Assembly (NCBI GenBank): GCA_028554645.1 | Contig: JAQOOI010000062.1 | Location: forward strand, 620,001-684,000 | Direction: 5' to 3' | DNA: 64,000 bases | Source of the DNA: Omphalotus guepiniiformis | Taxonomy: Eukaryota > Basidiomycota > Agaricomycetes > Agaricales > Omphalotaceae | Part shown: piece by piece, positions 17,955-30,214 of the stretch | Layout: each line of letters starts with the position of its first letter | Position numbering within the stretch: the first letter of the stretch is position 1 | Notes under the pieces: model-generated | Databases searched by the model: none | Seen by the model: only the letters and a program-made list of their open reading frames with translations | What the model was told of the DNA's origin: nothing | Position numbers and translations under genes: made by a program

Positions 17955-20900
17955 TCACAGTACACTAACGAAACTATTTCCACAAAACAAACACCGATGA
18001 ACTGCCTCCAAAAGCTCCTCAACGAACCAACTCCCTCTTACAGCCAACGGAAGCGACGCCTCAATCTGTGCTGACCTGAACTTGGACAACGGAAGAAAAG
18101 CTTTCCTCGTGCATCCTATACAAGTCCGTACATGCGCCGTCGACAGGATGAACGTTGTCACGGAACATCGAGCTGCGATACCCATGTCGGGAAGAAGGTG
18201 TCACATTTAGGAGTGTTTCATGAGCAAGATAGCTAATAGGTAACTTACCCCAACGATGCCCGTTAGGACACACAGCAGACGTGATATCTTCCAAAGGTAC
18301 CTCGAGTTGACACGCCGGACATCGTTCGTTGAGCTGATCCTGCGCAGAGCCGACTTTACGCGTTATCTCAGCTAGATTTTGTCCTTCCGCTATGAGGTCT
18401 GCGGGTGATCCAGAGAGACGTGATTGGACGACCATGCGGGAGGCAAAGGGGACATCGTCGACTGTGTCGTGTGTAAGGCGTATCAGATACGAGAGGAAAG
18501 ACAAAAAGCAAGGGACACGAACCAGTAAATGTATGTGAGGCCGCTACTAAATGCCTAATCAATGTTCGTAGGGTACGGTGCGAAATTGTCGATAGTAGCG
18601 TTTGAGCAATGTGCCCGTACTGGGCCTTTATGTCACCGTCCAATAATTTCTACATCGTAAAGAACCAAAAAAGGATTAATAGAATTGAGTAAGGTCTGAT
18701 GATAGGCAATAATAGCAGACATCGCTACTCACACCAGCGAAATCTGTCAATGAGAGCCTCATTCTTAGGGAGAGTAGAGCATCCCATCCAAAGAGATGCC
18801 TAGCAAGACTCCCTCGAAATTCTTCCCGTGTCTCTGCATTCAATTCACCCGACCAATCAGGCAACGTGATCTGTAACGTATGGTCGGCAGACTCCGCGCT
18901 CAAGATATGCAGTAATGGCTCGTGTAGACGGTCAAGAATCTTTTCTTGACGAAGGCGGAACAGTATTGGCCGGAGGAGATGCAACGGAGCTGCGCCTGAT
19001 ACTGAGAAAGGTTGAGTTTTAGTAGGGATGCAATACGGGAACATTTGGCATGAAATCTACCTGTCTTCGAACGAAATAGGATATCTGCAGCACGCTGGAG
19101 CAGAGACTCGTCGTCCACATCGTTCCAGACCTGCGCCACGGTGAACATACTGATATGTTTCGCATCATGTTTGTAGCTGAAGTCAGCCGGACGACAAGCT
19201 CTGCGAATGGAACGAACGTTTCAACATCAGATATTGAAAAAACGAAGCAGGCAGATTGTGCGTACTCATGAATCCAAACAATCGCTCCACAATCATCATA
19301 CGAGACCATCCCACTCGTCCGATTGACATCAGCATACCCAATAACATCTTCCTCGACACGCGAAAACACCGAACGAACAGCTGAAGATACTTCTTGTGAA
19401 ATCAATGTACCGTCGAGATCTGGCGGGTCAAGTGAAGGCAGAGTTGATAAACCATAGACCACGTGGAACGACCCATCCACTAGACAAACAACCAAGGCAT
19501 CACGCCTCGAAATGTATTGCATGCCAGAAACGGGATAAAGGGAAGATGACCCAACAGAAAGCTTTTGCGTGCGCAGGGTAAACGAATGCTCTCCAGACCA
19601 TAATGCAGATTCAGACGGTTCAGACCAGAGGTAAAGTGTCCCTGGTCTGGAGTACGCGAGGACGGGCTAAAGAGGAACGTGAATCAGCCGATATATGCTG
19701 ACCATATCCAATGTAGGAACTTACACTTAATCGGGATCGTTCTATCCATTTCAACGCGGTAAGAGCTCCTTTTCGAGTACTCTCTATCGAAGATTGGCTC
19801 GGCTCAACTGTGGTGACAATTGAGAAGCCCAGTCCAAACGGAGATTTTGTTTCTTCTTCTTGAAGTGTTTGGGTTACTTTCACGAAACCGATTGTACCAT
19901 CAGAAGTAGCGTAGGCCACGATTGCTGTACCTAGATAGTATGTCAGCGCCCTTCTCTGTGGCATGAAGTTCGTGGTCCTACAGGTGGCAGGTTGTACAAG
20001 GTTCCATCCTGAGAAGGCTACATGTACGACCCATTTCGTTGCCACAGAGACGATATGAACAGTTCTGAGTTGCGAGCTTCCGTCATATCTGTGCACATGA
20101 ATTGGCGTTAGAATCGGTTTGTCCTGTAGAAGTATGTCCTACAAGCACCTCAAGAAGATCAGTGATCCTGAGCGGCTTCCGCACACTAGTAGAGAACCAT
20201 TCCAATTTGGTGTAGGTGATATACCAAAATCGGGCTGGGATGACCATGAGATGCCTATCCAACCCCTCAAATTCAGCCGTGAGGTATGGAAACGTTTCCT
20301 ACGAACTGAGAATCTGTGCGGCGATAGTCTGCGCTGTACGGGATTGAGATTCATCGCGTAGAAATGTTTCTAGAAGGAAAGACGTGACGTCAAAAACCTA
20401 TGTCGAAATCGTGTTATATGGCAATGTTATGATGGTTGAATTGTAGCAGTAGTAGTTACCTTCACCCACTCGCTTTTCAAGCCGTTCTTTCCTGCTTTCC
20501 AGAGGGTTAGATCCATGTTGCTGCTTAGAACCGCTAGAATACATCTGAGGACGGATACGGGTTGAGAGATTCGTATAAGACTAGTTCAGGTTCAACTGAC
20601 CCAACGTCTGCTGTGATATTACTTGGAGACAGTGTGATAGCGCAAACCGAAATGTCGATAGACCCCAGAGAAATCGCGCTCCATTCTATTCGAAATAAAG
20701 GTACGTTGAACAGACATGAAAAAAACACAACAAAAGAATCGACTCACCTTGTGAGTAGTCCGGCCATCTACACGCATCCGTTTTATCAAACTGTATCATC
20801 GTCCTGAACCATCCGAGGGACGTTTGGCCATCCTTATCTCTATCAACAGTAGATTTTAGAACAGAGTTCAAGTCAAAGTTAATCCCGTGGTCTGGGGTCA

Positions 20901-21080
20901 TGCTCTCTTATCCATAAGTATCTGGGAAGCTTGACTATAGCAGAACCTTACCATAATGTAAACGGCCGATTTCGAGGTGAAACATGCTTGACCATCTGCG
21001 GACCATTGAAGACAGTTTGCTGAGGGAGATGTGATGACGGTAGGAACATTCAACGAGGTGTAGACCGGATATGTATCCAT
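17955..21080 (-). CDS. transcription factor IIIC subunit with N-terminal beta-propeller and zinc finger (TFIIIC90-like)
   Basis: Pol III transcription factor subunit. The start MDTYPVYTSLNVPTVITSPS with CLQWSADGQACF fits the WD-like N-terminal domain of the TFIIIC delta/90 kDa family. Later blocks include SLGWFRTMIQFDK, CRWPDYSQ, SLGSIDISVCAITLSPSN and ILAVLSSNMDLTLW. The C-terminus carries the TFIIIC zinc finger: CPACQLEVP, CPNGHRW, then across an intron CSVTTFILS, RTCIGCTRKAF and finally RCLFCGNSF. The TGA falls at 17955-17957. I count about ten exons on the minus strand. The acceptor before the second exon is uncertain by a few bases (AAGAG|AGC assumed). Such proteins bridge promoter-bound TFIIIC and TFIIIB. 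A tRNA gene, the class of target this factor serves, lies less than 300 bases upstream. Confidence 0.85.
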
Positions 21081-21365
21081 TTTTATATGTGAAACGACGC
21101 GACGCGTCGTGGATGTGCTCAACGCCACGACAAGATGCGACAAGCGAATCGGAGCGATATCGATGTTGTCGAGTTTCAACTACTGTGAGCTGTCACGGTT
21201 ATCTTGAGCATTTGACGGACTCCGACCTGTTCTTGAAGTTGCTTGATCGCACTAATAGTATTCGTGTACGAGTCTCCGACGGTTGGCTCGGACGAGACTC
21301 GAACGAGCCGCAATTGAAGTCATAGGTACAGCGAACAAAATAGATAAATAGCTAGAGTTATGCAA

Positions 21366-21436
21366 GCATTAATGGGGTAGTGGTAACCTGGGTCGTTGCC
21401 ATCGACCCGCCGGGGGTTCGATTCCCTCTTAATGCA
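21366..21436 (+). tRNA. tRNA-Gly (anticodon GCC)
   Basis: A complete cloverleaf folds without an intron. The acceptor stem is GCATTAA with TTAATGC and discriminator A. The D-arm is GGGT/ACCT around AGTGGTA. The anticodon stem GGTCG/CGACC carries loop TTGCCAT with GCC at the anticodon position. A five-base variable region is followed by T-stem GGGGG/CCCTC with loop TTCGATT. Internal Pol III boxes match: box A in the D-arm (TAGTGGTAA) and box B at GGTTCGATTCC. A T-run beginning about 28 bases downstream (near 21464) can serve as terminator. Confidence 0.93.
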
Positions 21437-21457
21437 TGACGTCATCATCCGCGAAGG

Positions 21458-21470
21458 AAATTTTTTCATT
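21458..21470 (+). terminator. Pol III T-run terminator candidate
   Basis: A run of six or more T follows the tRNA-Gly gene, as Pol III genes usually show. The assignment is by position only. Confidence 0.5.
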
Positions 21471-21538
21471 CAAGGACATCGTGCGTAGAGACAGACATAA
21501 CATTTCTTGACTGCGTGTTACTACTACTCGCACGACTA

Positions 21539-22785
21539 TCAATACCATACATTTCTAATCGCTTGACCCCATTCCTCTATCATTTGCATAATCCTGTTAC
21601 TCTTATTCTTGAAATCCCTTTCTGCGTCGTTGCCCATAAGTAATATTGTGGGCCATTTCTTCCCCTTGGCAGATCCTTCATTTCTGACCACATCTACAAG
21701 CAATTCCATTGCCTTCACAGGATCTCCAGGCTCCGTACCCGGAATACTTTTCGCGAACGAAATGCAAGCTTCCCGAAGGTTGTCGTAGTCGGATATCGGA
21801 TTGGAAGTGTGGAACGGTATCGCGTATATGTTTTCCGTACGAAATGCTCCAGGGGCTACAAGGAGCACTCGAATACCAAGTGGTGCAAGTTCAACTGAAA
21901 GTGTTTCTGTCACAGCTGTAGTTGGCGGAGCGGAACAGGAAGGAGGATAGCGTGGGTCAGTATGGTACTAAAAGACGCGATTGATTGAGATAAGAATAAC
22001 AGAGAACTTACCATGAACAGCAGCCTTTGAAGCTGCGTAATGACCCAAACTCTACGCCGAGCTTGTCAGTTAATGCGGTACCAAAGACTGCACAACCACG
22101 GTGGTATTACTTACAGCAGTATCGGCCCTCCAGGCAGTACGACTGCCAATAACGACCACGGTTCCCTTTCCCCTTGCTCTCATGTAGGGCAATGTAGCGT
22201 TCGTCAAGTCTAGAACCCCGAAGACATTCGTATCAAACTGGCGGCGCAGGACAGGTGAACTTGTGCATGAACACTTTGTCAGAAAATACTCCCAAATTCA
22301 AAGACAAACACAGTCATTCACCCTGTCTCTTCCATTAGGCCTAGGTACCCATTACCTGAAGATCGAGGTATGTAAACTCTTGCCCAACTTCCGGAGAGAA
22401 ACGCAAAAGTATTCAAAATTCACCTGCATTGTTCACCAAAACGTCGATCTTGCCCCAAAATTGCATAGCAGCTTCAATTACTTTTTTGAGGGCATCAAAT
22501 CCGTCGGTAACATCGAGACGCAGAGTTTTGAGGTTCGTAGGGCCTCCGCCATACATGGCATCCAGTTTATCTTGTGATCGACCGGTAGCTATGACATGAT
22601 CTCCTCGTGCGAGCGCTGCACTTACGAGACGTTGACCGAAACCCGAGGTTGTACCTATATATGCAGCCACAAGTAGTAGTAGTGAGCGACTCAGTGAACT
22701 GCGGCGAAAGATGAATGAACGTAGTAACGGTACCAGAGATCAGCCAGACAAGGGTATCGTCAGGCAATAGGGGTGTCAATGTCAT
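21539..22785 (-). CDS. short-chain dehydrogenase/reductase
   Basis: A Rossmann-fold NAD(P)-dependent oxidoreductase. From ATG 22785 the cofactor motif reads LISGTTSGFGQRL, its first half joined across an intron. It continues with DVTD, the VLVNNAG motif, RRQFDTNVFGVLDLT, VVVIGSRTAW (catalytic Ser region) and HYAASKAAVHA (catalytic Tyr and Lys). The tail has APLGIRVLLVAPGAFRT and a C-terminal extension ending NVWY. Six or so small exons are needed; one (near 22,320-22,375) supplies NGYLGLMEETG. The lack of a membrane span suggests a soluble enzyme. Fungal members act on sterols, sugars or secondary metabolites; the substrate here is not determinable. Confidence 0.85.
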
Positions 22786-23215
22786 TCTCTAAGTATAATC
22801 GTGGGGTTTATGAATCGTCTGGAAAAGCGGGGTATTCCTACTACATAGAACCTCCACACGGGACTTTTTATAAAGGATCATCATTCACCCGAATTATCAT
22901 CCCGAATTATCGATTCGCTTCAGCGCTCAGCGCCAGGTCACAAGAGCTAAAACCGAAGTGCCTTGCAAGTATCTGTTTGAAGATACATACAAGAAAATGC
23001 AGTACACTTGTATAGGGCCACGACATGAAGTAACTGTATACTCGGTGTTGTATACACTGATATGAATCAGTTACACAACTCTTATATTGCTAGCAAATGT
23101 AACCATGGGGTATCCGGAAGGTTGAGTAGCCGAAAGAGCTAAGAGCTACAACTTTCGGAAGAACGTGTGAGTTACGCCAACAAATGCTTACATTTTTTTT
23201 CAAGTCCTTGAAATC
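22786..23215. other. intergenic, 430 bp
   Basis: Promoter side of the dehydrogenase and 3' side of the NOP4-like gene. Nothing else recognised. Confidence 0.45.
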
Positions 23216-26200
23216 TCAACGACTCTTGCCCATCTTCTTCTCCTTTCGCTTCCTACCGATCAAGAAACCAACGGCCTGTCCAGTTTTCGGCGATTTCTCT
23301 TCACCTCCTTCCGACTTGACTTGTGACAACCGTGGTTTCTTCTTCGGAGATGGCTCTTCAGCCTTTGGAAGACTTATTTTTTCTTGAGGTTTAGTTCTAG
23401 GCTTTGATGTATTCTGTAACAAAAAGGCCAAGTTGAGCGAGAGGGGATGGATGGTGTAGAAAGAACGAAAGAGAACTGTACCCGATCCTTATCTGACTGA
23501 TGTGCAGTCCGTCTCTGAACGACCTGGACATTCTCAATCGAGAATTCAACAATGAGAGTCCCTCTACTCTTGCCCAGTGAACCCTTCTCAATCTCTTCTT
23601 CCATCCTTTTTATCCTCGCTGCATCCTTCTCGTCTTTCCGCTTCTCAACCTTGATCAAGTCTTTCAATTCATCTACCCACCACTCCTGGAACAACGCCCC
23701 GATGCTAGGATTATTATTTGCCCATCTCAGCACACGTAGCGCATCCGAGTGCTTGTTCATCTCTAAGAACCCATACCCTTTACTTCGCCCTTTCCCTGTT
23801 ATTGCATCGACCCGTTCGTGCTGGCGTACAATCTTCGCCTGTTTGACGCCTGTTTTACGTGGGGGATCCTTCTTTTGCCCTTTCTTTTCGGTCTTAGACG
23901 TGGTGCCTTGCTGCTTTTCGTCATTATGAACCTCATCTCCTTTTGCTTGGTCCTCTTCAGCGCCTTCAGACACAACTTCTGTAAGCTCGTCAACAGTCAA
24001 CCCTGCCCTATCCCCGTTCTTCACCTCCGTATTGAATGTTTTGACAGCGTGGAGAGCGAGACGCTTGAGCATGCGCTCAGTAACGAGAATAGGTATCTGA
24101 CGGATACTCAGACGCGTTTTGGAGATATACAGTGATGGATTAGATTTGAGAAGGGCTTTGCGGGCATTGAAAGAAGCAATACGGCGCTCTAATTCGGCAG
24201 GAGGAAGTGTTTCCGCTGCTGGGGTGTTGGGAAGAATGACTACAAACAATAACGTTAATTATAGTCGAAAAATAAGTGAGCGCAGAAAATTACGTACCGC
24301 CCTCACGTAGAAGATACATGTTTCGTTTGTCGGCTTTTTCTCTGCGTTTCTCGCCTTCTTCCTTGAGTTTTCCAGCTTGATCTCTGTTCACTGCGCGTAC
24401 GACATCAAGAGTTCGTCCTTGAAGCACAAGGGTGCGAGCGAGCATAGATGAGGGATCAGGTGTCAGTATTGAGGGCATTGAGAATGGGTTTTTCTTGGGC
24501 TATTAGAGCAAACAATTAGCAAAACTTTAAGTCTAGGACATTGTGAACGAAAACCGACCGCTGACGTGGTCCCAGTCGTTTCCGCGCGCAAAAGATCGCT
24601 CTGTTCGATGACTTTGTCTGCATCTTCTTTGTTCCAGAAGCAAGCAAAACCAGTTCCCCTCGAACGTCCGGTCGCTGGGTCCATCGTGATTCGTGCGTAC
24701 CGTAAGGGACCAAAAGCGCGGAATCTGGAGATGCATGTGCAGTTAGTAGACATCTTGAATGAACTGTGGTGTGGTGATAACGTACAATGCTCGCAGTTCA
24801 TCGTCGGTAGCAGTGAAAGGCACATTTCGAACGAACAATGTGGTACCCGCGTCAGGTGTAGGCAACTGAGGTTTGACGGGGGCATCCGAATGTTCTCCTT
24901 CTTCATCGTCGTCATCAGAGCTGCCGCCTTCCTCACTAGATTCGCCATCATCTTCGTGAACGCCGACAGCGTCGTCCTCCGAGCCAGAGTCATCACTTTC
25001 CGATGCACTCGAGCCATCATCTGAGTCATCGTCACTCGTACTACCTGATGAAACACTCTTCATCTCCACGTCTTCTTCCTCTCCCGCAGCTTCGATCTTG
25101 GCTTTCTCCTCCTCCCACTTATCTTTACTAAGCGCCCAATCAACCGCAATGACTCTTTCCTCCGCATTCTGCTCATCATCGTCCTCCGCATCATTTTCCT
25201 CAGCTAATGCTTCTTCCTCCGCCTTTTCCTTGTTCATACCCATCTTCATCTTCTTCTCTACTCGTCTCTGCTTCTTTCTCTTCTGCTTATCTCCAACCAA
25301 GCCTTCCGCAATCCCTGCACGCACCACCATTCCGTTACATTTTTCCATCGCGCGCTCCGCATCCTTTTTGCTCATCATCCATACGAACGCGAAACCTTTC
25401 GTTCGGGGCTTTTTAGAAGGCGAACCAGTATTGCCTCCCTCACCGCTGTTGTTTTCATTGTCCTTCTTCTCAGTAGGAATATGTATGGAATGGATAGGGC
25501 CGTGAGGCAAGAAGACAGCTCGAAGATCCTGTTCGGTGGTGTGGAAGGGAATATTTCGGATGATAAGTCTGCTGGCGTGGCTTGGGGCAGCAGGCGTGGC
25601 TGTTTTAGTCGACTTGGACGTCGTTGGTTTTTGGAGATTGTCTATTCGCTTTTTGAGTGCTACGGAGAGTAAGGATCCTTTGAATACGTGCGCATGCAGC
25701 TTGTTCACGGCGTCTAATGCATGTGCCGGGGTATCGAATAGGACATGAGCTAAGAAATCACAGTGTCAGCAGCCGAGTTTCGATGACTTTGAGTGAAAAG
25801 TGTAAGCACCTATATCAGAATGGTCCTCATTTTCAATTTTGATGGGCCAGTCGACTTTTTCAGCACCTGGATATTTTCGAAATTTCTTCCAAAGCACTTT
25901 CGAATCCACAGAGGACGGTAGTCCAGAAACAACGATCGTACGAATAGCAAGTGGGTCATGAGGTGCTTTGGGGTGTTGTATCCGTGGCCGCTGGGGTTCT
26001 TTGGTTTCTTTCTTCACCTTCTCTCCCTTTTCCTTTGGCTAGTGCGGATGTAATTAACAATGATCATTCAAATACTACTTATACTCGCCTTGTTCTCAGC
26101 CCATTGAACGCGCAAACTTCGCCCCGCAAGGTTGATCCCTTCTTTTGAAAGCGTTTCGTAGGCAGCTTGTGCATCTTCACGTATTGAGAACGAAACGTAT

Positions 26201-26460
26201 CCAACACCTTTGGAGACGCCAGTTCCTTGTTCTGTGACCACAAATGCCGACCGAACGGGTGCGATATCTGAGAACAGAGTTTGGAGGTCGACAGAAGTAG
26301 CGGTATATGGTAGATTAGAGACGAAGAGAGTTGATCTATGTTCTGATTGGGGTCAATAGAAACAAGAACCATATCTTTGAAAACTTACCCATGCGACTTT
26401 GTATTTTCCTGCTTCACATCTTCCTCTCGTTCTTTCCGCTTTCCTAGTGTTGCGGACATT
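23216..26460 (-). CDS. NOP4: nucleolar RNA-binding protein, NOP4/RBM28 family
   Basis: A multi-RRM protein needed for 60S ribosomal subunit assembly in yeast (Nop4) and animals (RBM28). From ATG 26460 the order is: RRM1 (STLFVSNLPYTATS, then GVGYVSF), RRM2 (TIVVSGLPSSVDS), RRM3 (RLIIRNIPFHTTEQDL, then KGFAFVWM), a long acidic Asp/Glu/Ser region, RRM4 (TLFVRNVPFTATDDEL, then GTGFACFW), a helical part with RTLVLQGRTLDVVRAV, and a final degenerate RRM (LSIRQIPILV ... KGYGFLEMNKHSDALRVLRW). The tail is lysine-rich (RKRKEKKMGKSR), typical of nucleolar proteins. About seven introns are required. It lies between the dehydrogenase and the PhzF-like gene, all on the same strand. Confidence 0.9.
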
Positions 26461-26664
26461 GCTAGCAGGCGAGTTGAAAGCAATAATACCGATTCAATTC
26501 ACCGAAATGATGGTATGAAGAGAGCTCTTTACCAGATTCTGAGTGAAGGCTGAAGTAAAAGTATGAAGCTTGGGAAAATTTGTCTCGGGATAGCGGCCCG
26601 CTGTACCCGAGCATACACGACAACCTTCACATTACTTTTTGCCTTTGTACATTTTGTAAATACT

Positions 26665-27567
26665 TCAAGCTTCAAGCACCCCCTCCATTATTGAAACTGC
26701 CTTTCCACCCAATTCAATCTTCACAATTTCACCGCGTTCACTTATCTCAACAAACACCAAGATAGTACTCTCCCGCCCCATCTCTACTCCTTGGACAATC
26801 TCAAACTTCCATTCACCTGGACCTTTCTTCAGCCCAAGCCATCCTCCGAGTGTGGATGCGGCTGAACCCGTCGCCGGATCCTCAGAGGATGACCGACCAA
26901 ACATTCTTGCCCTCACGAGGTCCTTCTTCAAGGCGAATGCATAGATGAAAACTTCCTCAATACCGGCCCTTGCCCACCCATCCAAATGCTCCGGAGGAAT
27001 TGTCGGCATATCCGAATAGGTCGTCAGGCTCCCCAGCGCCTCCTCCGAGTTCACTTGCAGAAGCAAAAACGTCATGCCCTTCACGATCGATACCACCGGT
27101 TCAGGTGCATCTGCACCGTTAGTCCAGTCTTCAGGCTTCAAATGAACCTGGGATGACTTGGATTTCTGGTCAAAGAACGGAGCATGCTCTTTATAGTCCT
27201 GCGGGACCTGCAAGCGAACACCGCCAGACTCTCGGACCACAGGTATATCACCCGCTTTCGTACGCAGAGTCACCGTGTTCTTATCTGGGAATCGCGTGAG
27301 GAGATAAAACCCGGTACCAATTGTTGGGTGACCAGCAAAAGGTAATTCCTCATTGATAGTGAAAATATCAACGGGGAATATCGAACGTGAGTCGTCTATT
27401 GGCTCGTGTAAGAATGCGGTTTCGGAAAGGTTGAATTCTCTCGCGATGAGCTGCTTTTGCTGCTGGGAAAGCGATGCAGTCCCTGGAACATTGACGATAG
27501 CTAAGGGGTTCCCCAAGAATCGGGTATTCGTGAACACGTCCAGGAGCGCGTACTGGAGTTGGGGCAT
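26665..27567 (-). CDS. PhzF-family isomerase-like protein
   Basis: A single-exon gene of 300 codons, which is the usual length of the family. The PhzF/DapF-like fold is shown by LLDVFTNTRFLGNPLAIV at the start, FNLSETAFLHE containing the conserved Glu, FTINEELPFAGHPTIGTG in the first half, and MFGRSSSEDPATGSAASTLGGWL in the second. In phenazine-producing bacteria PhzF isomerises a dihydro-hydroxyanthranilate. Fungal relatives have no known phenazine role, so only a general isomerase activity is inferred. It is unusual here in lacking introns. It is divergent from the ENP1 gene with a 386 bp shared upstream region. Confidence 0.9.
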   Translation of the reverse strand: MPQLQYALLDVFTNTRFLGNPLAIVNVPGTASLSQQQKQLIAREFNLSETAFLHEPIDDSRSIFPVDIFTINEELPFAGHPTIGTGFYLLTRFPDKNTVTLRTKAGDIPVVRESGGVRLQVPQDYKEHAPFFDQKSKSSQVHLKPEDWTNGADAPEPVVSIVKGMTFLLLQVNSEEALGSLTTYSDMPTIPPEHLDGWARAGIEEVFIYAFALKKDLVRARMFGRSSSEDPATGSAASTLGGWLGLKKGPGEWKFEIVQGVEMGRESTILVFVEISERGEIVKIELGGKAVSIMEGVLEA

Positions 27568-27953
27568 TATTGGTCTGCTAAGTGGTGGTATGAATGCAAG
27601 TATTTCCAGGTGACAGTGATTCGTAATATATGAACTTTCTGACTCGAATTACTGTAATATGCCCGAATCACGCCAGAATCTAGCAAAGAACTTCAAATAC
27701 TTCGTCATTTGAACAAAAGACACTCTGACTCAAAGTGGTCCTGCAGCATATTCTTGTCGGCCGAATCATCACTTCTGAACAAATTTAAGCCTGATCAATA
27801 ATTAGATTCAATGCGTAGTCGCTGAGTGTAGCTGCGAGACCAGGCGTTACAAGATGGAGGTTCGAAAACATTCGGCAAAACAGGGCCGAGCCGCCCGAGA
27901 CGCCACACTCCCTTCTTTCTTGGTTTCTACTTAACTAAGGACCACTGCCAGGC
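27568..27953. promoter_or_regulatory. divergent promoter region between PhzF-like and ENP1 genes
   Basis: 386 bases with no coding frame; both genes start outward from it. No specific site is claimed. Confidence 0.4.
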
Positions 27954-29627
27954 ATGCCTCGAGATCAGAGTCAAAAAAGGCCCAAGCCTCGACATCAACC
28001 TTTGCTCGTCGACCTACACAACGACGCGAATCCCAAGTTGAAATTGAAGCGGCCCAGGCAAACAAACCATTCCTCTGATAGCGACAGTGATGACCACGAA
28101 CAGGTGGCGTGCTTGAAATCGGAAAGTTCATTCACCATTTCTAATCTAATCGCTTGGATATAGCTACTCGATGTGCGGTCGTCTAAGAGACTGCTATTGC
28201 TTGCTAAAATGCAGCAACAAGAGCTCGAAGCGGGTAGCCAGGACGAGGATGATGCACGCCCTGACTCGGAGCTAAACGAGCTGTCTAGACAATGGCAAAC
28301 CTCGAAAGAGGATAACTCCGATAGCGAGATGGAACATGAGAAGTACGATTCAGAAGAAGAGATTGTACTTGTTCGGTTTATTTCATCTTCCCTTCGAATG
28401 CTGACTCTGTTTGTGGACAGACGATCGACGAAGAGGATATAGCCATCTTGGAAAAATTACATCCTACATCTTCAGACAACCGCCACACCCTTGCCGACGT
28501 TATCTTGTCAAAACTGGGGAGCACCGCCTTGCCTACATGTGTGTTTTTTTTGTTGGCTGTATACCTATTTTGACTCTTTTCAGCGCCGCCATCGGGGGGC
28601 CCTGAAGCAGGACTCGACCCTCGTGTTGTAGAATTATTTGAAAAGTGCTTTTCTCTACTCGTCTCACGAAGATCTCATGCTGATACCAATCCTTATAGAG
28701 CTGGTGCCAGCATGCGAGGGACCGGCGGTATACCCAAAGTCATCAAGATGCTTCCCGCGTTTCCTTTATGGAAGCGATATCTAGCTTTAGCATATCCAAG
28801 CCAATGGAGTCCCTTCGCTTTTAGGAAAGTTACGAATATGTTCATTTCTAGTATGAAACCAGAACAAGCTACGTTTTACTTGCGCTACGTTCTTCTTCCT
28901 GCCGCTCGAGAAAATATCGAGCAGGAACGTGAATTGAATGTTCATTACTATGAAGCTTTGATGAGGGCTTTGTATAAGCCAGCAGCTTTTGTCAAGGGTG
29001 TTCTCTTCCCGTTGCTGGATGTTCGTTTTCCTTTTGTTGTTGGTGTTTTATGTACTGAAACACCATTTTCATGTGTATAGGATGGGTGTACCCTGAAGGA
29101 AGCCGCCATATTCGGTTCAATTCTGTCAAAAAAAACCATACCATCGGTACACTTGGGAGCGGCTATCTTGCACATTGCGTCGAAGGATTTCAGTGGTCAG
29201 TCTTGTTAATATTAAACAAATCTAATATTAAAGAGCTCTTTCTATAGGTCCAAGAGCCCTCATTATTAGAGTTCTTCTCGACAAAAGGAAGGATCTTCCT
29301 TACAAAGTCCTAGATGAACTGGTGTTCCACTTCGTCCGCGTATCCAATTGGGCCCAAGCTTCTAAACAACCTCTTCCCGTCCTATGGCATCAAAGCCTCC
29401 TAGTGCTGGCTCAAAGGTGGATTGCGTTGAATCACATACTACTTTCTGAATTCTGATAGCTTCAATTTTCAAGGTACTCACCTCACCTGACATCCGAGCA
29501 AAAGGATGCTCTTCTTGATGTAGTGAGAGTCAACTTTCATCACCAGATTGGCCCCGAGATTCGACGAGAGCTGGTTGCGACACCTGCGAGGAGTCAAGTT
29601 GTAGGACAGGATATTGACATGGCATAG
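27954..29627 (+). CDS. ENP1: bystin / Enp1, 40S ribosome biogenesis factor
   Basis: An essential factor for 18S rRNA processing and 40S subunit export. The N-terminal part is charged and variable (MPRDQSQKRPKPRHQP). The bystin domain then reads GIPKVIKMLPAFPLWKRY, WSPFAFRKVTNMFISSMKP, FYLRYVLLPAARENIE, YYEALMRALYKPAAFVKG, CTLKEAAIFGSILSKKTIP, RVLLDKRKDLPYKVLDELVF, LPVLWHQSLLVLAQRY and FHHQIGPEIRREL. About seven short introns join these blocks; for instance LALPT continues into SPPSGGPEAGLDPR across the intron near 28539-28582. The TAG is at 29625-29627. With NOP4 3 kb away, two ribosome assembly genes sit close together. Confidence 0.93.
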
Positions 29628-30214
29628 ACGTTCGTGGTTGTTTGTATGCCATATGCGTACTGTGCGCGATCAGCCGTAACATTCAAGACTTCGCGTGCAT
29701 CACCGATTGATCGTGAGCAGGATGCTCTCGACGAGCTCGACAGCTAACGTGGAGCCTGAGCTTCACAGACTGCATGCTATTCCTACATAAGTAATGAGCA
29801 TGTAGAGGTTCCTTTCTGGGGGAAATGGTAATTCATAACAAGAACCCACTTTGACAAAGGTTCATCAACATCATTATCATGGTCCCGTCGCACACATTCT
29901 ATAGCTACAAAGCTGCAAAATCTATTGAGTCTATATATGTTCTACTTGTCTTCGTTTCGAAACGAAAAGGATGGTTCATGTTACATCTGACTGCATGTTT
30001 TAGGATGTGGAAGATACAGCACCTCGACACCTCTTGAATGCCGCTTGAATTACTGCACTTATCCTTCCTGGTCTCTTCCTTTCGTTACCGGTGGCCCTAG
30101 GCTGCAGACAAAGGCTCTGACTCCCGAGTGTTACTCGGGGTGCTCTTATCTTCCTCCGTCGGCGGGTAACAAGCTTTGGTTTACACCTACATTGCGGTTC
30201 ACCAAGGGTCATAG
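29628..30214. other. convergent intergenic region, 587 bp
   Basis: 3' flanks of ENP1 and the F-box-like gene. Short frames here lack family features. Confidence 0.45.

Noticed and set aside
21240..21325. A tRNA-like stretch (GACTCGAACGAGCC on the plus strand) near the tRNA-Gly
   Set aside because: The T-loop word is present, but the T-stem and acceptor stem do not pair and no anticodon arm fits.
24566..25024. Plus-strand frames opposite the NOP4 acidic region
   Set aside because: The sense strand encodes RRMs and Asp/Glu/Ser stretches; the opposite frames are shadows of that codon bias.
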